A stretch of DNA of 64,000 nt from Synergistota bacterium (lineage in GTDB: Bacteria; Synergistota; GBS-1). The stretch spans positions 62,001-126,000 of the forward strand of contig JANXBX010000005.1 in assembly GCA_025060595.1 (NCBI GenBank), written 5' to 3'. Positions 26,413-36,200 of this stretch are shown here, piece after piece. A program made the translations under genes and the position numbers. The stretch's first letter is position 1, and every line of letters begins with the position of its first letter. The notes under the pieces are model-generated. The model was not told the DNA's origin, made no database searches, and worked only from the letters and a program-made list of their open reading frames with translations.

Positions 26413-27693
26413 TATAAGAGTTATCTGAGGAAATAGCATGAGGAGGATTGCACCTAAAATTAATGCTATAAAGAAGGGGGTTACTCCTTTAAATATGGTT
26501 TCCATTGGAATTTCAGGGAAAATTCCTTTTATAACATAAGCGTTTATGCCCACAGGAGGGGTTATAACTCCTATCTGGGTTACAAGTACTACCATTACTC
26601 CGAACCATATTGGATCAAAGCCAAGTTTTATTACTACCGGATAAAATATTGGAATAGTTAAAAGTATCAACGCCAGAGCATCTATAAAACATCCGGATAT
26701 TACATAAATCAATATTATGAATGCCATTGCAAGATAAGGGTAATTTTCAAATTGAAGAAGCCAGCTTTGAAGAGCTTGAGGTAGTCTTGTTATGGCCAGA
26801 AAGTGACCAAATACGGCTGCTCCTGCAACTACAAAGATTATCATACATGATATCCTGACACTCTCTTGAAGTGAGCGTTTTATTCCTTCCCAGGATATCC
26901 TTTTTCTTAGAAGAGAGATGATCCCTATTAATCCAGTTCCTACTGCTCCTGCTTCAATAGGAGTGAAGATTCCCTTTAGTAAACCTCCGACAACTAAAAG
27001 GAATATGAGCAAAACCTCAGAAGCGCTTAAAAGAGAAAAGAGCCTTTCTTTCCATGAACTTTTAGGGCTTTTAGAGGCTATCTGAGGGTCTATTTTAGCC
27101 CATACATATATAGCTATGGAGAAGAGAATTGAAAGCATTATTCCTGGGAGTATCCCGGCTATAAATAGTTTTCCAATGGATTGTTGAGTTAGTATACCGT
27201 ATATTACGAATATTACGCTAGGGGGGATCATTATTCCTAGACTTCCCCCAGCAGCTACACATCCAGCAGCTAGAGATTCGGAGTATCCATATCTTTTCAT
27301 TTCGGGTAATGCTACCATAGCCATTGTAGCGGTAGAAGCGTTTGTTGACCCACATATAGCTGCAAATCCTGCGCTCGCCCATATAGTAGCTATAGCTAGC
27401 CCACCAGGTAAGTGTCCTATGAGTTTATTAGATGCCTCATATAGCCTTTTACTCATTCCAGAATTGTGAGCTAGTTGTCCCATAAGCACGAATAGGGGAA
27501 TTACTCCCAATGTGTAAGAGTTAAATGAGGAGAAAAAGTCAACTGCAAGCAGCTTCATTGCTGCGGGAAATGAAACTAGTAATCCAAATCCAATAAATCC
27601 AACGAGAGCCATAGCTATAGCTACTGGTATCTTTAGTAAAAAAAGTAGTATTAGGGTGAATGTGCCGATTGCCCCTAAAAATAAGGGGGTCAA
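26410..27693 (-). CDS. dctM: TRAP transporter large permease DctM
   Basis: 427 residues, about a dozen membrane helices, with family motifs LLKIPVAIAMALVGF, CGSTNASTATMAMVALPEM, AAGGSLGIMIPPSVIFVIYG and VTQIGVITPPVGINAYVIKG. It is the ion-coupled transport subunit of a tripartite TRAP transporter for an organic acid or amino acid. Its start overlaps the dctQ stop. Expression is expected to depend on the attenuator upstream of dctP. Confidence 0.96.
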   Translation of the reverse strand: MTPLFLGAIGTFTLILLFLLKIPVAIAMALVGFIGFGLLVSFPAAMKLLAVDFFSSFNSYTLGVIPLFVLMGQLAHNSGMSKRLYEASNKLIGHLPGGLAIATIWASAGFAAICGSTNASTATMAMVALPEMKRYGYSESLAAGCVAAGGSLGIMIPPSVIFVIYGILTQQSIGKLFIAGILPGIMLSILFSIAIYVWAKIDPQIASKSPKSSWKERLFSLLSASEVLLIFLLVVGGLLKGIFTPIEAGAVGTGLIGIISLLRKRISWEGIKRSLQESVRISCMIIFVVAGAAVFGHFLAITRLPQALQSWLLQFENYPYLAMAFIILIYVISGCFIDALALILLTIPIFYPVVIKLGFDPIWFGVMVVLVTQIGVITPPVGINAYVIKGIFPEIPMETIFKGVTPFFIALILGAILLMLFPQITLI

Positions 27694-28190
27694 GCTTTTT
27701 CCCTCCCTAGTTTTCTCATTTCTATTTGGATTTTTTCAGTTAGTTTTATCTTTTCTAAGAGAGGGGAAACTCCATTTATGAGGGCGAAGCCTACACATAT
27801 TCCGATAATTGCGTAACTTAAATACAAAGGTATCCCAAGAGTCATTGAAACTTCACCTGAAGCTTTAGAATTTAGGCTTGAAAAGACCATACTTATAGAG
27901 AGTACAGCTAAAAATAAGGTTGTAATTGTGTGCGATAGGCGTTCTACAAGCTTCAACTTATGTTTTGACAAGATTTTGTCTATTAGGTCTATTTTTATCT
28001 GTGTTTCACTTTGAAAACTTTTGAGGATAGCCAGTGATAGCATTAAAGAGGTGAGAAACTCCGCTATGTCATAGCTACCAGGTATGGGATACCTAAATAA
28101 TCTAAGTATAACATCAATGCATATTAAAGCAGTTAAGAATCCTAAGACAAGGGCAGAAAGCAAGTTTAGCTTACTTCCAAGCCATTTCAT
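27690..28190 (-). CDS. dctQ: TRAP transporter small permease DctQ
   Basis: 166 residues with four predicted membrane helices and the DctQ-like segment CIDVILRLFRYPIPGSYDIAEFL near residue 25-45 region. It partners DctM in the inner membrane. Overlaps both neighbours by 4 bases, as ATGA-type junctions, so dctP, dctQ and dctM are one translationally coupled unit. Confidence 0.92.
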   Translation of the reverse strand: MKWLGSKLNLLSALVLGFLTALICIDVILRLFRYPIPGSYDIAEFLTSLMLSLAILKSFQSETQIKIDLIDKILSKHKLKLVERLSHTITTLFLAVLSISMVFSSLNSKASGEVSMTLGIPLYLSYAIIGICVGFALINGVSPLLEKIKLTEKIQIEMRKLGREKA

Positions 28191-29203
28191 TTTTTAGTTT
28201 CCTCCTTTATAAGTTTTTTAAGGGTTTCTATTGCTTCTTTTCCGGGAACTCCTTTTTTCTGGATCTCATTCATGTACTCATCTATTACAGGTTCTACCGC
28301 TTTTCTCCATCTTTCATGTTCATCGTCAGGAAGGGATATTATTTCGTTTCCCAAGCTTAGCGTAAACTCCTTACCCTCTAAATCGCTTTCATCCCATGCT
28401 TTTCCGTGTTTTTCTACCCAATCTATGCTTATCTCTTCTAAAATCTTCTTCACATCTTCTGGAAGATTTTCCCATTTCTTTTGATTCATGACTACATACA
28501 TCCCAGTTGTATAGCCTATCTTTGTACACATTATGGTGTGTTTTATCACTTCAGCTTGTTTCCAACCTTTCAAGGTTTCCATCGGGGCGAAAGTAGCTTC
28601 AACGATTCCTTTTTGAAGAGCCTCATATGCCATGCCCTGACTCATGGCTACTGGGACACCTCCTAAGGCTTTAGCAACTTTTGCACTAAATCCGGTAGTT
28701 CTTATCTTAAGTCCCTTTAGATCTTCAAGCTTATTTATTTTTATTTTAGAGTGAAGTATGCCAGGGCCATGGGCGTGTAAATATAGTACTTTGACTCCAG
28801 ATAATTCTTTTGGATTTATCATGTTAAAGTATCTGTTAATCACTTTGGTTGCTGTTGTACCATCTGGGTAACCTAGAGGGAGATCGACGGCTTCCATAAG
28901 AGGGAATCTCCCACTTGTGTAGGCGAAACAAGACATACCTATATCTGCTATTCCATTCAATACGCCTTCAAAGATGTTAGGTCCTTGAAGTAGAGCACCT
29001 CCGGGAAAGTAAGATATTTCGACTTTTCCGTTGCTTCTTTTACCTACTTCCTTTATCCAGCTTTCAGCTAGGATAGATTGTATGTGAGATGGGGGAAAGA
29101 AATTTGCGTAAGATAATTTTATAACTCCCTCTGCTGAATTTAAAGGATTACCCAATCCTATTATTAAGCCTAGAAATACGCTTATTAATAATAGTTTCTT
29201 CAC
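28187..29203 (-). CDS. dctP: TRAP transporter periplasmic substrate-binding protein DctP
   Basis: 338 residues with an N-terminal signal peptide (KLLLISVFLGLIIGLGNPL) and the DctP fold: FPPSHIQSILAESW, LKGLKIRTTGFSAKVAKALG containing the conserved substrate-carboxylate Arg, and ATFAPMETLKGWK. It captures a carboxylate ligand and hands it to DctQM. The GTG at 29203 is chosen because GGGGG lies 8 bases upstream; an ATG 7 bases earlier is out of frame. Substrate cannot be read from sequence, but the Tyr-codon leader immediately upstream suggests tyrosine or a related aromatic acid. Confidence 0.95.
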   Translation of the reverse strand: MKKLLLISVFLGLIIGLGNPLNSAEGVIKLSYANFFPPSHIQSILAESWIKEVGKRSNGKVEISYFPGGALLQGPNIFEGVLNGIADIGMSCFAYTSGRFPLMEAVDLPLGYPDGTTATKVINRYFNMINPKELSGVKVLYLHAHGPGILHSKIKINKLEDLKGLKIRTTGFSAKVAKALGGVPVAMSQGMAYEALQKGIVEATFAPMETLKGWKQAEVIKHTIMCTKIGYTTGMYVVMNQKKWENLPEDVKKILEEISIDWVEKHGKAWDESDLEGKEFTLSLGNEIISLPDDEHERWRKAVEPVIDEYMNEIQKKGVPGKEAIETLKKLIKEETKK

Positions 29204-29237
29204 TTTTCATACCCCCTTTAGGTTATTTTTGTAAAAT

Positions 29238-29276
29238 AAAAAAAACCGCCACCCGGGAAAGGTGGCGGTTTTTTTT
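29238..29276 (-). terminator. Rho-independent terminator of the tyr leader (attenuator)
   Basis: On the minus strand an A8 run and stem ACCGCCACC pair with GGTGGCGGT and a T8 run, around a 7-base loop. It sits between the leader peptide and the dctP ribosome site, 35 bases before the dctP start, so it would stop transcription before the transporter genes. The palindromic stem could also work rightward, but no gene runs into it from that side. Confidence 0.9.
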
Positions 29277-29407
29277 ATCAGAATTGCCGAGGAAGGAGCT
29301 TACCTCAGCAATAACGCAGCCAGCCTTTCCCGCAACTTGGCGGGCTTAAGATAATAGTAATAATAATAGTAAACGCAATAAGACTTATCCTTGAGGCTGA
29401 CTGCGTT
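29254..29407 (-). promoter_or_regulatory. Mutually exclusive RNA arms of a translation-dependent attenuator
   Basis: Four arms on the minus strand. Arm 1 (29407-29395) pairs with arm 2 (29325-29313) over 13 base pairs including one G-U. An antiterminator segment (29332-29319) overlaps arm 2 and pairs with 29266-29254 over 13 base pairs with one bulged C; that partner is the 5' stem and loop of the terminator. Arm 1:2 pairing therefore permits the terminator, and freeing arm 2 removes it. A 10-pair hairpin (29312-29303 with 29292-29283) sits between them and shortens the distance. This is the logic of trp/his-type attenuators. Pairings are seen in the sequence; regulation is inference. Confidence 0.8.
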
Positions 29408-29416
29408 TATTATCAT
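29300..29416 (-). CDS. Tyrosine-rich leader peptide (38 residues)
   Basis: An ATG at 29416, preceded by AAGGGG at good spacing, opens a 38-codon frame ending TAA at 29300. The peptide starts MIINAVSLKDKSYCV, has seven Tyr codons in a row (codons 16-22, 29371-29351) plus one at codon 13, and ends LRERLAALLLR. There are no Phe, Trp or His codons, so it should sense charged tRNA-Tyr specifically. A ribosome waiting at codon 13 would cover the end of arm 1, and a ribosome finishing translation would cover arm 2. It lies between a strong promoter and the terminator before dctP. Confidence 0.85.
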   Translation of the reverse strand: MIINAVSLKDKSYCVYYYYYYYLKPAKLRERLAALLLR

Positions 29417-29439
29417 GCTTATATCCCCTTTCGCTTAAG

Positions 29440-29468
29440 TTTATATCACAGTGAAGAGACCGTGTCAA
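29440..29468 (-). promoter_or_regulatory. Strong promoter of the tyr leader and TRAP operon
   Basis: On the minus strand TTGACA (29468-29463) and TATAAA (29445-29440) are spaced by 17 bases, and TGA precedes the -10 as in an extended -10. Transcription would start near 29433, about 17 bases before the leader peptide ATG. Confidence 0.85.
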
Positions 29469-29556
29469 GGTTTTAGGAAAGAATTATTTTTAAATTTTTG
29501 GGAAGTTGCTTTTAGTGAATATCAGGGGCTGATTAATAGCATGTTTTGAGTTTAGC

Positions 29557-29585
29557 TTGACATATTGAAGTTTTTGAAGTATTCT
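29557..29585 (+). promoter_or_regulatory. Promoter for tRNA-Arg, possibly continuing into rpoBC
   Basis: TTGACA at 29557-29562 and TATTCT at 29580-29585 with a 17-base spacer, about 14 bases before the mature tRNA. No terminator is seen between the tRNA and rpoB, so some rpoBC transcription may start here. Confidence 0.75.
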
Positions 29586-29599
29586 TTATCTGTAGAGGC

Positions 29600-29675
29600 G
29601 TGCCTGTAGCTCAGTGGATAGAGCGTTGGACTCCGGATCCAAAGGTCGCGGGTTCAAATCCCGCCAGGCACGCCA
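29600..29675 (+). tRNA. tRNA-Arg (anticodon CCG)
   Basis: A 76-base cloverleaf with encoded CCA. Acceptor GTGCCTG pairs with CAGGCAC; D-arm GCTC/GAGC; anticodon stem TTGGA/TCCAA with loop CTCCGGA, anticodon CCG reading CGG; T-arm GCGGG/CCCGC with TTCAAAT loop; discriminator G. Arg in this window is mostly AGA/AGG, so this serves a rare codon. Confidence 0.97.
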
Positions 29676-29873
29676 GTGAGAGGGGACAATGAGATTTTGG
29701 AAGCAAGGATGAGTAATCTTAAAAAAGAAAAAGAAAATGTTTTAAAACCCCATTTTAATCCTCGAAAAAAGAAAGGGGTAACATTTGTTTTTTTGTTTCT
29801 TCTTAGGATAATATCATGACTTGTCATTTGGTTATCCCTCCCAAGCCTGTTACCTTGTGAGGTGATCTTTTAT
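29676..29873 (+). other. Leader region between tRNA-Arg and rpoB
   Basis: About 200 bases with no recognised RNA element. GGATAAT near 29804-29812 could be a -10 but lacks a good -35. A 36-codon frame (29709-29819) encodes a Lys-rich start followed by a hydrophobic segment (VTFVFLFLLRIIS); its ribosome site is weak and I do not call it a gene. There are no ribosomal protein genes rplJ/rplL here, which usually precede rpoB. Confidence 0.4.
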
Positions 29874-32800
29874 ATGGAGAGTTTTGTTAAGGTGGGAAGG
29901 GAAAGAGTTTTTTATGGTAATTCCTCAAAGGTTCTCCCTCTGCCTAATCTTATAGAGGTTCAGAAGAACTCCTTTAAGTGGTTCTTAGAAGAAGGACTTC
30001 GTGAGGTTTTTAACGAAGTTTTCCCCATCGAAGGGTACAAGGGAGATATGGTGTTAGAGTTTGTAGATTATTACTTGGGAGAACCTAAGTGTAGTGAGTT
30101 TGAGGCAAAGGAGAAGGATCTTTCTTATCAGGCGCCACTTTTTGCTAGGTTAAGGCTGGTTAGTCGTTTAACTGGAGAAATTAAAGAAGAAGATGTATAT
30201 ATGGGAGATCTGCCTATAATGACTGAACGGGGTACCTTTATCGTTAATGGAACAGAAAGGGTTATTGTCAATCAGCTTATAAGATCTCCTGGGGTTTATT
30301 TTGACAAGGAAGTTGGTGCGCAGGGTAGGGAGATTTTCACAGCTAGGCTTATTCCTGACAGAGGGGCATGGTTAGAGTTTGAGCTTACACCAGGAGAGGT
30401 AATATCTGTAAAGGTCGATCGTAGAAAAAAGGTACCTGTTACTTTACTTTTAAAGGTTTTAGGTTTTAGGGATAATCAGGAAATACTAGAATACTTTTCA
30501 GAGGGTATTTACGAGGCGGAGATAATAGAAGAGCTTGTTAGAGGTAAGATTCTTGCTGAACCTGTGTTAGATTTAGAAACAGGTGAGGTTTTGATAAGAA
30601 AAGGAGAAAGATTAACTAAGGAAGATATTGAATTTTTGATCGAGAGGGGAGTTTCTAAAGTTGTTTTATATAAGGTTGATTCTGCCATAGCTAATACCTT
30701 GGAGAGAGATCCAACGGTCACTATGGAGGATGCCTTAATAGACCTTTTTAGAAGGTTGAGACCTAGTGAGCCTGCAAGACTTGAGGGGGCTAGGGAGCTT
30801 GCTAGGGCCCTCTTTGGAGACCCAAGAAGATATAATTTGGGTAAAGTTGGGAGATTCAAGCTTAATAAAAAATTAGGACTTGATATTCCTCTTGATGTGG
30901 TTACTCTGCAGAGAGAGGACATCTGTGGTATTATAGATTATCTTCTTCAGCTAAGAGACGGCAAGGGAGAAGTAGATGATATAGATCATCTTGGAAATAG
31001 AAGAGTTAGGGCTGTAGGAGAGCTCTTGCAGAACCAGTTTAGGATAGGTCTTTTAAGGGTTGAAAGAATGGTCAAGGACAGGATGAGCTTATATCCAAAT
31101 GTGGGAAGCGCTACTCCTCAGGTTTTAATGAATATAAGACCTATAGTAGCTGCGGTAAAGGAGTTTTTCGGTTCTAGTCAGTTATCCCAGTTTATGGATC
31201 AAACTAATCCTCTGGCAGAGCTTACTCATAGGAGGAGATTAAGCGCTTTAGGGCCTGGTGGATTAACGAGGGAGAGAGCGGGGTTTGAGGTTAGAGATGT
31301 TCACTACACTCATTATGGAAGGATATGTCCAATAGAGACGCCTGAAGGTCCGAATATTGGACTTGTCACATCTCTGAGTACATATGCTCGTGTAAATGAA
31401 TTTGGTTTTATTGAAACTCCTTATAAAAGAGTTGTGGATGGAAGGGTAACTGATGAGATTGTTTATCTTACGGCTGATGAGGAGGATAAGTATTATATAG
31501 CTCAAGCTAATACTCCTGTTGATGAAAATGGTTACTTCATAGAGGATAAGGTAATAGCTCGCCATCGTAGGGAGATCGTATGGGTTGATCCTAAAATGGT
31601 TAATTTTATGGATATATCTCCAAAACAGGTGTTTAGTGTTTCTACATCCCTTATTCCCTTTTTGGAACACGATGATGCCAATAGAGCTTTAATGGGTTCC
31701 AATATGCAACGTCAGGCAGTTCCTCTTATTAAACCGCAAGCTCCGGTTATAGGAACTGGAATAGAGAAAAAGGTTGCCTTGGATTCTGGAGCACTGGTTG
31801 TGGCAAAAAGAGGTGGCGTTGTTGAGAAGGTTTGTGCGGATGAGATAGTTATAAGAACTCCTAGTGGGGAGAAGGATGTTTATAAGCTTCTTAAATTTAA
31901 GAGGTCAAACCAGGGAACGTGTATAAATCAAAGACCTATAGTTAATAAGGGAGATAAAGTTGAAGCAGGAGACGTTATTGCTGATGGTATGTCAACTGAT
32001 CATGGAGAATTAGCTCTCGGAAATAATGTTTTGATAGCTTTTATGCCTTGGGAAGGATATAACTTTGAGGATGCGATAGTTATAAGCGAGCGTTTGGTTA
32101 AAGAGGATTTATACACCTCCGTTCATATAGAGGAGTATGAGATAGAGGCTCGTGAAACCAAACTTGGTCCTGAGGAGATAACGAGGGATATCCCTAATGT
32201 TGGAGAGGATCAATTGAAGAATCTTGATGAAAATGGAATTGTTAGAATAGGGGCTGAGGTAAAAGCAGGAGATATCCTTGTAGGAAAGGTAACACCAAAG
32301 GGGGAAACGGATCTAACGCCTGAGGAAAGACTTCTTAGAGCTATCTTTGGAGAGAAGGCGAGAGAAGTAAGGGATACATCTTTAAGAGTTCCGCATGGTG
32401 AAGGTGGAAAAGTTGTTGACGTTAAGATTTTCTCTCGGGAAAATAATGATGAGCTTCCACCTGGTGTAAACAAGCTCGTTCGTGTTTATGTTGCTCAGAT
32501 AAGAAAGATTTCTGTGGGGGATAAGATGGCAGGAAGGCATGGCAATAAGGGGGTTATATCTAGAATATTACCTGTCGAGGATATGCCTTATCTTCCTGAT
32601 GGTACTCCAGTTGACATAGTTCTTAATCCCTTGGGGGTTCCGTCAAGAATGAACTTAGGACAAGTTCTTGAAGCTCATTTAGGCTTGGTGGCTAGAGAGC
32701 TAGGTTTTAGGGTTGCTTCTCCGGTATTTGAGGGGGCAACTGAAAAAGATGTGTTAGAGGGTCTTGAAAAGATATGCAAAATTAAGCCTTGGTTTAAACC

Positions 32801-33266
32801 TACAGGTAAAACTATTTTGTATGATGGTAGAACAGGAGAGCCCTTTGATCAGGAAGTTACTGTTGGTTACATGTATATGATGAAGCTTATTCACATGGTT
32901 GATGATAAAATCCATGCTCGTTCAACAGGTCCTTACTCTCTCATAACTCAGCAACCTCTTGGCGGTAAAGCTCAGTTTGGTGGACAGAGATTTGGGGAAA
33001 TGGAGGTTTGGGCTCTTGAGGGATACGGTGCGGCTTATACTCTTCAGGAGATATTGACTATAAAGTCTGATGATATACCTGGAAGAATGAAAACTTACGA
33101 GGCTATAGTCAAAGGTGAGGATATTAGCGAAGCGGGTCTCCCTGAATCCTTTAAGGTTCTTGTTAAAGAGCTTCAAGGGTTGTGCTTAGATATAGAGGTA
33201 GAGCTTGAGAAAGAAGAAAAGGAATTGGAGGAGGAAAAGGGAGGATTAACCGGTGATGGAAATTAA
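29874..33266 (+). CDS. rpoB: RNA polymerase beta subunit
   Basis: 1130 residues. Conserved blocks include the rifampicin region ([20 protein letters not shown] then [11 protein letters not shown]), the catalytic-side [47 protein letters not shown], and the C-terminal [19 protein letters not shown]. At about residue 215-260 it holds a small module ([18 protein letters not shown]...KGERLT) of the type repeated in the neighbouring rpoC. The ATG at 29874 is used because GAGGTGA ends 8 bases before it; a GTG at 29862 lies inside that ribosome site. rpoC begins before the rpoB stop. Confidence 0.98.
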   Translation: MESFVKVGRERVFYGNSSKVLPLPNLIEVQKNSFKWFLEEGLREVFNEVFPIEGYKGDMVLEFVDYYLGEPKCSEFEAKEKDLSYQAPLFARLRLVSRLTGEIKEEDVYMGDLPIMTERGTFIVNGTERVIVNQLIRSPGVYFDKEVGAQGREIFTARLIPDRGAWLEFELTPGEVISVKVDRRKKVPVTLLLKVLGFRDNQEILEYFSEGIYEAEIIEELVRGKILAEPVLDLETGEVLIRKGERLTKEDIEFLIERGVSKVVLYKVDSAIANTLERDPTVTMEDALIDLFRRLRPSEPARLEGARELARALFGDPRRYNLGKVGRFKLNKKLGLDIPLDVVTLQREDICGIIDYLLQLRDGKGEVDDIDHLGNRRVRAVGELLQNQFRIGLLRVERMVKDRMSLYPNVGSATPQVLMNIRPIVAAVKEFFGSSQLSQFMDQTNPLAELTHRRRLSALGPGGLTRERAGFEVRDVHYTHYGRICPIETPEGPNIGLVTSLSTYARVNEFGFIETPYKRVVDGRVTDEIVYLTADEEDKYYIAQANTPVDENGYFIEDKVIARHRREIVWVDPKMVNFMDISPKQVFSVSTSLIPFLEHDDANRALMGSNMQRQAVPLIKPQAPVIGTGIEKKVALDSGALVVAKRGGVVEKVCADEIVIRTPSGEKDVYKLLKFKRSNQGTCINQRPIVNKGDKVEAGDVIADGMSTDHGELALGNNVLIAFMPWEGYNFEDAIVISERLVKEDLYTSVHIEEYEIEARETKLGPEEITRDIPNVGEDQLKNLDENGIVRIGAEVKAGDILVGKVTPKGETDLTPEERLLRAIFGEKAREVRDTSLRVPHGEGGKVVDVKIFSRENNDELPPGVNKLVRVYVAQIRKISVGDKMAGRHGNKGVISRILPVEDMPYLPDGTPVDIVLNPLGVPSRMNLGQVLEAHLGLVARELGFRVASPVFEGATEKDVLEGLEKICKIKPWFKPTGKTILYDGRTGEPFDQEVTVGYMYMMKLIHMVDDKIHARSTGPYSLITQQPLGGKAQFGGQRFGEMEVWALEGYGAAYTLQEILTIKSDDIPGRMKTYEAIVKGEDISEAGLPESFKVLVKELQGLCLDIEVELEKEEKELEEEKGGLTGDGN

Positions 33267-36200
33267 AGGTATAAAAATAAGGTTAGCTTCTCCAGATCAG
33301 ATAAGGAAGTGGTCAAGAGGAGAGGTTAAGAAACCAGAAACTATAAACTATAGAACCCTTAGACCTGAAAGAGATGGGCTTTTCTGCGAGAGAATCTTTG
33401 GTCCCACTCGTGACTATGAGTGTTATTGCGGTAAGTACAAGCACATAAAATATAAGGGAATAGTTTGTGAAAGATGCGGAGTCGAGGTAACCGAATCTCG
33501 TGTTAGAAGAGAAAGAATGGGGCATATAGAGTTAGCTGTTCCTGTTGTTCATATATGGTATCTTAAGGGAATCCCAAGTAAGCTAAGCCTTCTTTTAGGT
33601 ATTCCTTCAAAGGATTTAGAGAAGGTAGTTTACTTCGCCTCTTTGCGCAGAAAAGAACAGCTTTATAAGGTAATGAGTGAAAGCAGAGGAGTATGTAAAA
33701 GAGGTGATATAATAACCGGCTCTCAGTTTAGAATTCACTCTCATTTTGATAAACAATTTGCAGCGGAGGAAGCCTATAGAGTTACTGATTTAACCGAGAT
33801 TCCTCTTGAAAAGGGTGAAGTCATAACTTCTAGGCAGCTTGAGCGTCTTAAGTCTGAATTTGGTAACATGATTGATGGAGAGCCTTGTTATGAGATATTA
33901 GAAATAGACTCTACGGTTACAGGGGTTACTTATAAAGTAGGAGATCTTCTTCCTCTTTCTGAACTCGAGACAATCAAAGCCAAGTTTGGTGCAAGTAAGG
34001 TTAAAGCTGAGCCTTTTCTTATAAAAGGTGAGGAAACTTATATTGTAACAAAGGTTTTGAAGATGCCTTTCAAGAAAGGGGATTTTCTTGGGGCATCTGA
34101 GTACGAGCTTTATAGGAAGAAATATGGGGAAAAGTTTAAGGTTCGCCTAGAAACATCCAATTTAGAGGAGAGCTGTTACATAGTTATAAATCCGGGAAGC
34201 TCTCCGTTCAGGCTAGGCGACATAATTATTGAAAGCGAATATGAGCTTTGCAAGAAATATGATCCTTCCTTTGAAGCTGGTGTAGGAGCTGAGGCTGTGA
34301 AAAAGTTGCTCCAAAATCTTGACCTTGATCTTCTCGCTGAGGAACTAAGGCTACAGATAAAGGAATCCACAGGACAGAGAAGAAGCAAGCTTATAAAAAG
34401 ACTTGAGGTTGTTGAAGCTTTTAAATATTCTGGGAATAAGCCTGAGTGGATGGTCTTGGATGTTCTTCCCGTAATTCCGCCAGAACTTAGACCGATGGTT
34501 CAATTAGATGGTGGAAGGTTTGCCACATCGGATCTTAATGATCTTTATAGAAGGGTTATAAATAGAAATAATCGTTTAAAGAAACTTTTAGCCCTTAAAG
34601 CTCCAGAAATAATAGTTAGAAATGAGAAGAGAATGCTTCAAGAGGCAGTGGATGCTCTTCTTGATAACGGTAGAAGGGCAAGACCAGTGGTTGGTCCTGG
34701 CAATAGACCTCTTAAATCTCTAACTGATATGCTCAGGGGCAAGAAGGGCAGATTCCGTCAGAATCTTCTTGGTAAGCGTGTTGATTATTCTGGTAGATCA
34801 GTTATAGTGGTGGGACCAGAGCTCAAGCTTTATCAGTGTGGATTGCCGAGGCAGATGGCTATAGAGCTCTTTAAGCCGTTTGTTAAAAGGAGACTTGTTG
34901 AGAAAGGTATAGCACCTAATATAAAGAGTGCTAGAAAAATGATTGAGCGAGGTAGACCAGAGGTATGGGATGTTCTTGAAGAGGTAGTTAAGGAGCACCC
35001 TGTTTTGCTAAACAGGGCCCCAACTCTTCATAGATTGAGTATACAAGCCTTTGAGCCGGTTCTTATGGAAGGTAAGGCTATAAGAATACATCCTCTTGTT
35101 TGCACCGCTTACAATGCTGATTTTGATGGGGACCAAATGGCAGTCCATGTCCCCCTATCTTACGAAGCTCAGGCTGAAAGTAGAATTATAATGTTATCTG
35201 CTAATAACCTTCTTTCTCCTGCAAGTGGTGGGCCTATAGTAACTCCTACTCAAGATATGGTCATAGGCTGTTATTATCTAACCATTGAGAGAAGCGGAGT
35301 TAAGGGTGAGGGAAGGAGATTTGTAACTGTAGAAGAAGCCTTGATAGCTTATGAGCATGGTACAGTGCATTTACATGCACCGGTTTTCTTAAGAGCAAAG
35401 GATGGTTATGTGGTTTTCGAAGATGGGAAGGTTAAGGTTGAGCCTATAGAAGACGGATGGTTTAAGACTACTATGGGTAGAATTTACTTTAATACTTTGC
35501 TGCCTAAGGAGCTGCGCTTTATTAATGAAGTTGTGGATAAAAAGAAACTCGCATCCATAGTTGAGCAATGTTATAGAGAGTGTGGCCAAAGGGTGACGGT
35601 GGAACTTCTTGATAGGATTAAAGAAACAGGTTTTCATATGGCTACTAAGATGGGGCTTTCAGTATCCATAACTGATGTTCACATCCCATCAAGGAAGCTT
35701 GAGATAGTTAAAGATGCTGAGGAGAAAACCCAGATCGTTGATGAGAGATTTAAGAAAGGGGTTATAACTGAAGAGGAAAGAATAAGAGAGAAGGAGAGAA
35801 TCTGGAGCGAAGTAGTCAATAAATTGACTGATATGACTCTTGAGGAGATGGATATAATTAATCCATTTGGAATGATGGTTTCTTCTGGAGCTAGAGGTAG
35901 TCGTACTCAGCTTGGACAGATGGCTGGTATAAGAGGTCTTATGATGGATCCCTCTGGAAGAGTTATAGAGTTTCCAATAAGGTCTAATTTTAGAGAAGGA
36001 TTAAGTGTTCTTGAATACTTCATCTCTACCCATGGTGCAAGAAAAGGATTAGCAGATACAGCCTTAAGAACAGCTAAATCTGGTTATCTTACGAGGAGAC
36101 TTGTCGATGTGGCTCATGACATAATAATTAATGCAGAAGATTGCGGAACTGATAATGGAATAGAGATTGCCGCATTAGTTAGGGGAGGAAAAGTAATTAT

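Noticed and set aside
29238-29276. Simple terminator of a rightward transcript
   Set aside because: No rightward gene ends there; all genes from 29203 back to 23009 run leftward, and the arms fit a leftward attenuator.
29680-29819. Short frames after the tRNA (a 7-codon one with a Trp codon and a 36-codon one)
   Set aside because: Ribosome sites are weak and there is no terminator or repeated amino acid codon, so I do not call a second leader peptide or a gene; noted for conservation checks only.
33770-34290. rpoC repeats as a CRISPR or DNA repeat array
   Set aside because: Similarity is at protein level only, with no identical DNA repeats or spacers.
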